A stretch of DNA of 64,000 nt from assembly GCA_001567485.1 (NCBI GenBank), contig JZRA01000068.1, positions 124,001 through 188,000 of the forward strand, written 5' to 3'. The notes under the pieces were generated by a model that did not search any database, was not told where the DNA came from, and saw nothing but the letters and a program-made list of their open reading frames with translations. Shown in pieces: positions 58,130 through 64,000 of the stretch (position 1 is the first letter of the stretch; each line of letters opens with the position of its first letter). Made by a program: the position numbers and the translations under genes. Source of the DNA: Chloroflexi bacterium OLB13 (lineage in GTDB: Bacteria; Chloroflexota; Anaerolineae; Aggregatilineales; Phototrophicaceae).

Positions 58130-59494
58130 GGGCCTCATAAAAGTACAGCATAGCGTGAATGCCACGCTTGAAACTTTGCAGCATGATGTGTTCGTTCTGA
58201 CTGTGCGCGCCGCCTAGTTTGTGGCCGAACGGCATCAGCACAATGGTCGTGTCGAGGTGGCGCTGAAAGGCGGTGACGACCGGAATGCTGCCACCGTCAC
58301 GATTCCACAGCGGCTCGGCCGACCATGCCTTCTGATACGCCGTTCGCACAGCCTGCATGGGAGCGGAGTGGCGGTCAACGACGAATCCGGGAGATCCTTC
58401 TTCCAGTTCGACCACTTCTGCCGTCACCGTGGGTGGCACAAGACTCAGGATGTGCGCCTTGACCGCCGCGAAGATCGTATCCGGGTTCTGGTTCGGAACC
58501 AACCGGCACGAGAAGCGCACGAACGCGGTCGACGGCAGCACGGTCTTGAAGCCGCTTCCGGTGTAGCCGCCGGAGATTCCGTTAATCTCCAGCGTTGGGC
58601 GCGCCGAGATGCGCTCGTGAATCGCATACTCTGCTTCACCCCACGGCCGCGGCGCAGATGCGTTCTTGCGCCATTCGTCGACGACTGCGTCCGCAATTCC
58701 GCTTAGGGCCTCGCGTTCGTCAGGCGACAGCGGCGCGACGGCATCGTAAAACCCCGGCACCGTCACTTTTCCGTCTGGCGTGTGCAGCTGGGCAACGATC
58801 TCGGCGACCACCTGCGCCGGATTATGCACGGTGCGCCGTAGTGGCCGCTGTGCAAGTCACGCCGTGGGCCTTTGACTCGAAGCTCGCCGGTGATCAAACC
58901 GCGCAGGCCGTAGACCAGCACCGGCTGATCGGGGTCGGGCATGCTGCCGTCGGTGACCACCGTGACGTCGGCTTTGAGCAGAGCCGGATTCTCTGCTACA
59001 AACGCGAAGATATGTTCAGACCCCGACTCCTCCTCGCCTTCCAGAAGGACTTTGAGATTCACGGGCGGTGATCCTGCCTCCATCATGCAGGCGATGGCCG
59101 AAAGCTGGGCGGTCACGTGGATCTTGCTGTCCACCGCGCCGCGCGCGTACAGCTTACCGTCGATGATCTCCGGCACGAAGGGGTCGGTCTCCCAACCGTC
59201 CTCGCGCGCGGCGGGCTGAACGTCGTAATGGGTGTAGATCAGCACAGTCGGGGCGTTCGGGCCTGCGCCGAGATACTCGCCGTAAACCAGCGGGAGGTAG
59301 TCGCCGCGAGTGAAGGTTTGGACGTTCTGAAGGCCGATGTCGCGCATCCAATCCGTCAGCCATGCGGCGGCGCGCTCGACATCCGGCCAGTGCGCAGGGT
59401 CAGTACTGACGCTTGGGATCGACGTGAGCGCCTTGAGCCGACCGATAAACTCCTGCAAGCGGCGGTCTGCGGCGATATGGGCTTCGGCGAACAT
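58098..59494 (-). CDS. M20 family dipeptidase (frameshifted at about 58834)
   Basis: About 465 residues after repair. Metal-site motifs are present: VLIYTHYDVQPA, ARGAVDSKIHV, LLEGEEESGSEH and, at the end, PFGHKLGGAHSQNEH. The frame breaks after DLHSGHYG. One extra G in the GGCGGC context (a CC that reads C near 58834 on the plus strand) gives GTVHNPAQVVAEIVAQL and continues to 58098. The family includes carnosinase-like dipeptidases and acetylornithine/succinyl-diaminopimelate deacylases; the sequence favours a dipeptidase. AGGAG precedes the ATG at 59494. Confidence 0.88.
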
Positions 59495-59658
59495 GAATGC
59501 TCCTATAAAGTACGGATAGCCCGGACGCTCCGCAGAGTGTAGCACTATGGGGTTAAGCGGCGCACCGGCGAGTTTCCGAGGGGGACTTTCGTCTTCGGCG
59601 AGAGCCTATCGCTGATACTCAGGAACTCGGAGCGCATCCCGCCGTCTTCTCGCTGGCC

Positions 59659-59687
59659 TTGACACTGGCCCCGCGTAGGACTAGAAT
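59659..59687 (+). promoter_or_regulatory. nusA: Promoter of the nusA operon
   Basis: TTGACA (59659-59664) and TAGAAT (59682-59687) are exactly 17 bases apart, 113 bases before the nusA start. This fills most of the 305-base gap after the M20 gene together with the terminator just downstream. No rimP gene lies in the gap. Confidence 0.8.
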
Positions 59688-59715
59688 TTTGAGAAGTAAT
59701 GTATGCGTTCCGAGG

Positions 59716-59738
59716 AAGTGGGCAACCCCCACTTTTTT
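59716..59738 (+). terminator. Leader terminator (attenuator) upstream of nusA
   Basis: AAGTGGG (59716-59722) and CCCACTT (59728-59734) form a perfect 7-base-pair stem with a 5-base loop, ending in a T-run to 59738. It starts about 25 bases after the predicted transcription start, so transcripts would often end before nusA. Hairpins of this kind are common before rimP/nusA operons and fit autoregulation by NusA. Confidence 0.82.
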
Positions 59739-59799
59739 GGTAGGTAGAGGCCGCACAGACGTTCTGTGTCGCAAGTTTCACGGGGGTACAACAACTCAC

Positions 59800-61701
59800 A
59801 TGAGAGAGGATGAAGTCCGGTTCGACCGGGCATTCCAAGAAATCGCCGAGTCGCGCATGCTGCAAGCCGACGTCGTGCGCGAGGCGCTGTGCGAAGCGCT
59901 GGTGTCTGCCTATCGCAAGGACACCAACGCCAGCAAGGCGCAGCGCATCGAGGCGGAAATCGACCCCAAGCGCGGCCGGCCAACGATCTACGTCGAGAAA
60001 GAGGTCGTGGACGAGATTGTCTCGCCGCACACCGAAGTGACGCTTGAAGACGCCCGCTTCTTTGAACCCGAAGCACAGGTCGGCGACGTCATTATGGTGC
60101 GCGTTGAGAAGACAACCAAGAACTTCGGGCGCATCGCCGCGCAAGCCGCCAAGCAGGTGATCCTACAGCGGATTCGGCAGGCGGAACGTGAGAATCTGTT
60201 CCAAGAGTACGACCAGAAGACCGGCGAGATCGTCACGGCGACGGTGCAAAGTGTGACGCCGGCGGCGATCACGTTGAGCCTGAACAGCCGCGCCGAAGCG
60301 GTGATGCCGCGCGCGCAGCAAATCCCCGGCGAAAAGTTCCGGCCCGGCGACAAGGTTCGCGTGTTGGTGAGCGACGTGAAGAAGTCGTCGCGCAGCCCGC
60401 AGATCGTCGTGAGCCGCGCGCATCGTAATATGCTTAAGCGGCTGTTGGAATACGAAGTACCGGAGATCTACAACGGGCAGGTCGAGATCAAGAACATCGC
60501 GCGCGAAGCCGGCGGCCGGTCAAAGGTCGCGGTTGTCGCGCTGATGGACAACATTGACCCGGTCGGCGCGTGCGTGGGCATCAAGGGTAACCGTATCCAG
60601 AACATCGTGAAGGAACTCCACGGCGAGAAGATCGACGTGATCGAGTGGTCATCGGATCACGAGGAGTTCATCAAGAAGGCGCTCAATCCGGCGCAGGCCC
60701 GCGCTGTGTTCTTGGATGACGACCCGGACAGCGGCCGCACGGCGGTGGTGTTGGTTCCGGACGATCATCTTTCGCAGGCGATTGGCCGCGAGGGCCAGAA
60801 CGCTCGCCTTGCCGCCAAACTAACGCACTGGCGCATCGATATTAAGGCGGTGAGCGAAGCGGTCGCGCAGGCCTTGGAGCAGATCGACGCCGGTAACGCC
60901 GATCTCGATCCGGTCGTCCAGCGGCTGGGCGCGACGGTGGCCGACGTTCGCCGGATCATGGAGAAAAAGGCAGCGAACCTCACCGTCCAGCCGGAAGAAT
61001 ACTCGACGCTCGCCCGCTTCGCTGAGGCGGTCGAAACGCATTTGCTCGGACTGCGTATTCAGTCGCGGCAGGCCCGGCTCGCGGAGATCAACGCGCTGCG
61101 CGCCACGCTGCCGCAGCCTGCGTTCCAGATCCCGGTCGAGAAGCTCGATCTTCCAGAACCGCTTTTGGATGCGCTCGCCCCGCTTGAGAACGTGGGTGAA
61201 ATCCTGCTGCGCTTCCTGATCGACGAGAAGCGCATCAACCGCCTGCTGTCCGGCCAGCCCGAAGGCTCGGTCGAAATGCTGCAAGTGGCGTTGGATAAGG
61301 TGATGGATCCGGAGGCGCTGGAGCAGTTAGCCGCTGCCGAGACAGAAGCTCCCGAGATGGTCGAGGCGCAAGAAGCTGAGGCGTCGGCGGCGCCTGTCGA
61401 AGCAGCCCCAGAAGCTCCTGTCGCGGCGCCCGTCCCGTCACCCATCGTGGCTTTTCCGGACGAGATACCAGCGAGCGATCGTCGCCGCGTGCGTAAGGAA
61501 GCGCGCGCCGAAGCCGAGCCGGTTCTCGAGATCGAAGAAGACGACGACGTGTTGCCGGCCAAAGGCAAAAAGGGCAAGAAGGGCAAGAAGAAGCATCGTC
61601 AGATTTACTTTGACGAAGACCGTGGTGAGATGGTCGTTCGCCGCCAACATCGCGGCGGCCCCGGCGCACGTGGGATGACGATTTCGAGTAAGGCCGCGTG
61701 A
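59800..61701 (+). CDS. nusA: Transcription termination/antitermination protein NusA
   Basis: 633 residues. The N-terminal polymerase-binding domain (EVRFDRAFQEIAESRML), S1 domain (GEIVTATVQSVTPAAITLSL), KH1 with VGACVGIKGNRIQNIVKEL and KH2 with IGREGQNARLAAKLTHWRIDI are in order. After about residue 400 comes a long extension with helical repeats, an acidic alanine-rich linker and a lysine-rich stretch (KGKKGKKGKKK), beyond the usual length. The frame is open from 59659, but MREDEVRFDRAF at 59800 is the family start. It controls pausing, termination and antitermination. Confidence 0.95.
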   Translation: MREDEVRFDRAFQEIAESRMLQADVVREALCEALVSAYRKDTNASKAQRIEAEIDPKRGRPTIYVEKEVVDEIVSPHTEVTLEDARFFEPEAQVGDVIMVRVEKTTKNFGRIAAQAAKQVILQRIRQAERENLFQEYDQKTGEIVTATVQSVTPAAITLSLNSRAEAVMPRAQQIPGEKFRPGDKVRVLVSDVKKSSRSPQIVVSRAHRNMLKRLLEYEVPEIYNGQVEIKNIAREAGGRSKVAVVALMDNIDPVGACVGIKGNRIQNIVKELHGEKIDVIEWSSDHEEFIKKALNPAQARAVFLDDDPDSGRTAVVLVPDDHLSQAIGREGQNARLAAKLTHWRIDIKAVSEAVAQALEQIDAGNADLDPVVQRLGATVADVRRIMEKKAANLTVQPEEYSTLARFAEAVETHLLGLRIQSRQARLAEINALRATLPQPAFQIPVEKLDLPEPLLDALAPLENVGEILLRFLIDEKRINRLLSGQPEGSVEMLQVALDKVMDPEALEQLAAAETEAPEMVEAQEAEASAAPVEAAPEAPVAAPVPSPIVAFPDEIPASDRRRVRKEARAEAEPVLEIEEDDDVLPAKGKKGKKGKKKHRQIYFDEDRGEMVVRRQHRGGPGARGMTISSKAA

Positions 61702-61729
61702 GCCGCGACCGGTGTTAGGACTCATGGAA

Positions 61730-62005
61730 ATGAGCGCAGCGAACCGCAGACAACCTCCCATACGCATGTGTGTCATCTGCCGCACGAAAGATGTGAAGCG
61801 GACGATGACGCGGATTGTCAGGCTGCCGGACGGGGCGATTGCCGTCGATTTGACAGGCAAGCGGAACGGTCGCGGGGCGTACTTATGCGACGACCCGGCT
61901 TGCTGGCGGCGTGCGGCCGAATCTAATGTTCTTGGAGCAGCGCTGCGCATCGTCCTCACCGACGATGCGCGCGCTGTCATTCGCAGTCATTCACCCGCCC
62001 AATGA
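61730..62005 (+). CDS. ylxR: YlxR family RNA-binding protein
   Basis: 91 residues. RMCVICRTKDVKRTMTRIV and GRGAYLCDDPACW are the YlxR signature; the family is a small nucleic-acid-binding protein encoded between nusA and infB. In-frame starts occur at 61712 (GTG), 61724 and 61730; the ATG at 61730 is preferred because AGGA lies nine bases upstream. It follows nusA by 28 bases. Confidence 0.9.
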   Translation: MSAANRRQPPIRMCVICRTKDVKRTMTRIVRLPDGAIAVDLTGKRNGRGAYLCDDPACWRRAAESNVLGAALRIVLTDDARAVIRSHSPAQ

Positions 62006-62105
62006 GCGCGCGGATTGGCCGGCGCGGGCGGGCCATAAATCAGGATCGAATGCGGGCATAGGAAACAGGGTTTTCCTGATGCCATGCCCGCGCGTGGAGG
62101 AAGCA

Positions 62106-63914
62106 ATGGCACAGGAAAAGCAAGCAGTACTCGTCCCGGACTACATTACCGTTCGGGCATTGGCCGACCTCATCAAGGCCAGTCCAATCGAGGTCATGAA
62201 GCGTCTCATCGCCAATGGGGTGATGGCGACGATCAATCAGCAGATTGACTTCGACACGGCTGCAATCGTGATCGAAGAACTCGGCTTCGAGGCGTCATCC
62301 GAAAGCGCGGTGCAAGCGGAACAAGCCGAACGCACCCGTGTCGAAAACAGCACACAGGTCGTCAGCAAGCTGATTCAGAACGAGCGCGCCGAAGACTTGA
62401 AGCCCCGGCCGCCCGTTGTGACCATCCTCGGCCACGTCGACCACGGCAAAACGACCCTTCTCGATGCGATTCGCAAGGCGCGCGTTGCTGAGGGCGAGGC
62501 AGGCGGCATCACGCAGCACATTGGCGCCTATCAGGTCAAGCGCGGCGACCGCGTCATTACGTTCCTCGACACGCCGGGCCACGAGGCGTTCACGCAGATG
62601 CGCGCGCGTGGCGCACAAGGCGCAGACATCGCCATTCTGGTCGTGGCGGCGGACGACGGTGTGATGCCGACTACCCGTGAGGCGCTCAACCACGCGCGGG
62701 CTGCAAACGTGCCCGTCGTCGTCGCGATCACGAAAATCGACAAACGTAACGCCAACGTCGAGCGAGTGAAGCAGATGCTTGACGAAGTTGGCTTGCAACC
62801 GGACGACTGGGGCGGCTCCACGCTAATTATCCCGGTGGCGGCGATTAAGGGCGAGGGTATTGAAGACCTGCTCGAAGCCGTGCTGCTCACCGCGGATGAG
62901 CAGCGCATCGTCGCAAATCCAAAGGCCGAGGCATCTGGCGTGGTGATCGAAAGCCGCGTCGACAAGAGTCGTGGAACGCTGGCGACGGTGCTTGTCTTGA
63001 ATGGCACGCTGCATCGTGGTGATGTCATTACGGCGGGTGATGCGTATGGACGCATCAAAGCGATGTTCGGCGAGGATGGCAGTCCGATTGACGTGGCCGG
63101 CCCGTCGACACCGGTGCAGGTGCTCGGCTTGAGCCAGCCGCCGCTTCCGGGCACGACGTTCGATCACGCCAAGAACGAAAAAGCAGCGCGTGACATCATC
63201 AACAGCCGGCATGATGCGACGACGCTCGCGGCCCAGACCGGCGCCCGCGCAACGCTGACGCTCGAGCAGGTCTTTGCGCAGGTCGCCGCCGGTGACGCCA
63301 AGGATCTGAACCTCATCATCAAGGTTGATGTGCAGGGTTCGCTGCAGCCGATCGAGGACTCGCTGAACCAAATCGGCAAAGCAAGTTCGGATGGCGTGCG
63401 CCTGCGGATTCTGAACGCCGATGTCGGCAACATCACCGAAAACGACGTGATGCTCGCCAGCGCGTCGGGCGGCATCGTGATTGGCTTCAATGTCGATGTC
63501 GACACGGCGGCGCGGCGCTCGGCCGAGGCGCATCATGTCGAAATCCGTCACTACGACGTGATCTACAAGCTGTTCGAGGATGTCGAACTGGCGCTGAAGG
63601 GGATGCTGGATCCGGTCTACGCGCCGAAGACGATCGGAGTTGCAGAGGTTCGGCAGGTCTTCAGGATCAGCAAAGTCGGCGCGATTGCCGGCAGCTTCAT
63701 CCGCGAGGGCGAAGCGCGCCGCAGCGCCAAGGCGCGTGTCAAGCGCGGCGGCAAGGTGATCCACGAGGAAGCGTCGGTCAGCTCGCTCAAGCGCTTCAAC
63801 GAGGACGTACGCGAAGTGCGCGCCGGGTTCGAGTGCGGCGTCGGCTTAAGCAATTTCCATGACCTTGAAGTGGGCGACATGATTGAGTTCTTCATCATGG
63901 AGCGAGTGAGCTAG
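62106..63914 (+). CDS. infB: Translation initiation factor IF-2 (short form)
   Basis: 602 residues, lacking the long repetitive N-terminal region of the E. coli protein. The IF2N-like start ([23 protein letters not shown]) precedes the GTPase with [16 protein letters not shown] and TKID. Domains II-IV follow, ending [18 protein letters not shown]. It positions initiator tRNA and joins subunits. GGAGG lies five bases before the ATG at 62106; the frame is open from 61911 but overlaps ylxR. rbfA begins two bases after the stop. Confidence 0.96.
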   Translation: MAQEKQAVLVPDYITVRALADLIKASPIEVMKRLIANGVMATINQQIDFDTAAIVIEELGFEASSESAVQAEQAERTRVENSTQVVSKLIQNERAEDLKPRPPVVTILGHVDHGKTTLLDAIRKARVAEGEAGGITQHIGAYQVKRGDRVITFLDTPGHEAFTQMRARGAQGADIAILVVAADDGVMPTTREALNHARAANVPVVVAITKIDKRNANVERVKQMLDEVGLQPDDWGGSTLIIPVAAIKGEGIEDLLEAVLLTADEQRIVANPKAEASGVVIESRVDKSRGTLATVLVLNGTLHRGDVITAGDAYGRIKAMFGEDGSPIDVAGPSTPVQVLGLSQPPLPGTTFDHAKNEKAARDIINSRHDATTLAAQTGARATLTLEQVFAQVAAGDAKDLNLIIKVDVQGSLQPIEDSLNQIGKASSDGVRLRILNADVGNITENDVMLASASGGIVIGFNVDVDTAARRSAEAHHVEIRHYDVIYKLFEDVELALKGMLDPVYAPKTIGVAEVRQVFRISKVGAIAGSFIREGEARRSAKARVKRGGKVIHEEASVSSLKRFNEDVREVRAGFECGVGLSNFHDLEVGDMIEFFIMERVS

Positions 63915-63916
63915 TC

Positions 63917-64000
63917 ATGTCGATCAAGCAGGATCGTGTCGCGGGGAGGATTCGCGAAATCCTCAGCCTACTACTCTTGCGTGAAGTCGCCGATCCGCGC
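63917..64000 (+). CDS. rbfA: Ribosome-binding factor A (N-terminal fragment)
   Basis: Twenty-eight codons before the right edge. MSIKQDRVAGRIREILSLLL and LREVADPR match the N-terminal helix and the DPR motif of RbfA, a 30S maturation factor. The position directly after infB is the usual one. Confidence 0.85.
   Translation, partial: MSIKQDRVAGRIREILSLLLLREVADPR

Overview
The window is a gene-dense, GC-rich bacterial chromosome segment. Coding covers nearly all of it, with mostly strong Shine-Dalgarno (SD) sites. No rRNA, tRNA, CRISPR array, insertion sequence or phage gene was seen. A diderm-type Tat pair, short IF2, nusA-ylxR-infB-rbfA order and an unusually large set of amino-acid-type ABC importers fit a heterotrophic Chloroflexota (Anaerolineae-like) genome. 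This is family-level inference at moderate-to-low confidence. Six otherwise intact genes each carry one net -1 frameshift in or next to a short mononucleotide run, so I suspect uncorrected sequencing indels in a draft or metagenome assembly.

Layout. 1-1.6 kb: start of an ECF sigma factor (minus) divergent from tatB-tatC. 1.7-5.4 kb: heterodimeric ABC exporter. 5.5-11.4 kb (minus): branched-chain-amino-acid-type (HAAT) importer 1, led by an M24-fold hydrolase with an altered metal site. 11.5-13.1 kb: an M23/SH3b/glycosidase fusion. 13.1-22.0 kb: two polar amino acid importers around a TetR regulator. One has a solute-binding protein made of two nearly identical domains; the other is a complete aapJQMP set. 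22.1-22.6 kb: a lipoprotein. 22.8-29.8 kb (minus): HAAT importer 2 with an acyl-CoA synthetase inside the operon. 29.9-46.4 kb: carbon metabolism (metallo-beta-lactamase hydrolase, glpK, glpD, gnd-zwf, pgl), HAAT importer 3, hydrolases, a double GNAT and a TSUP exporter. 46.5-55.5 kb: usp, a 26-codon leader ORF and kdpFABCDE. 55.6-59.5 kb: nitroreductase, tyrosine phosphatase, histidine phosphatase and M20 peptidase. 59.6-64 kb: nusA-ylxR-infB-rbfA translation operon behind an attenuator-like leader.

How the genes work together. The dominant theme is uptake of small organic solutes: three HAAT systems and two polar amino acid systems. Every binding-protein gene is followed by an inverted repeat before the next transporter gene, which would let the binding protein be made in excess. 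glpK and glpD feed glycerol into the triose pool. zwf, pgl and gnd form the oxidative pentose phosphate branch. The kdp cluster is a self-regulated high-affinity K+ pump, and usp and kdp share a promoter module.

Most novel points: the tandem-domain binding protein with its ATPase-less operon; the duplicated TTGACC-repeat promoter of usp and kdp; the hairpin-after-binding-protein rule; the intra-operon acyl-CoA synthetase; the glycosidase fused to a degenerate M23 domain; and a two-copy intergenic repeat.
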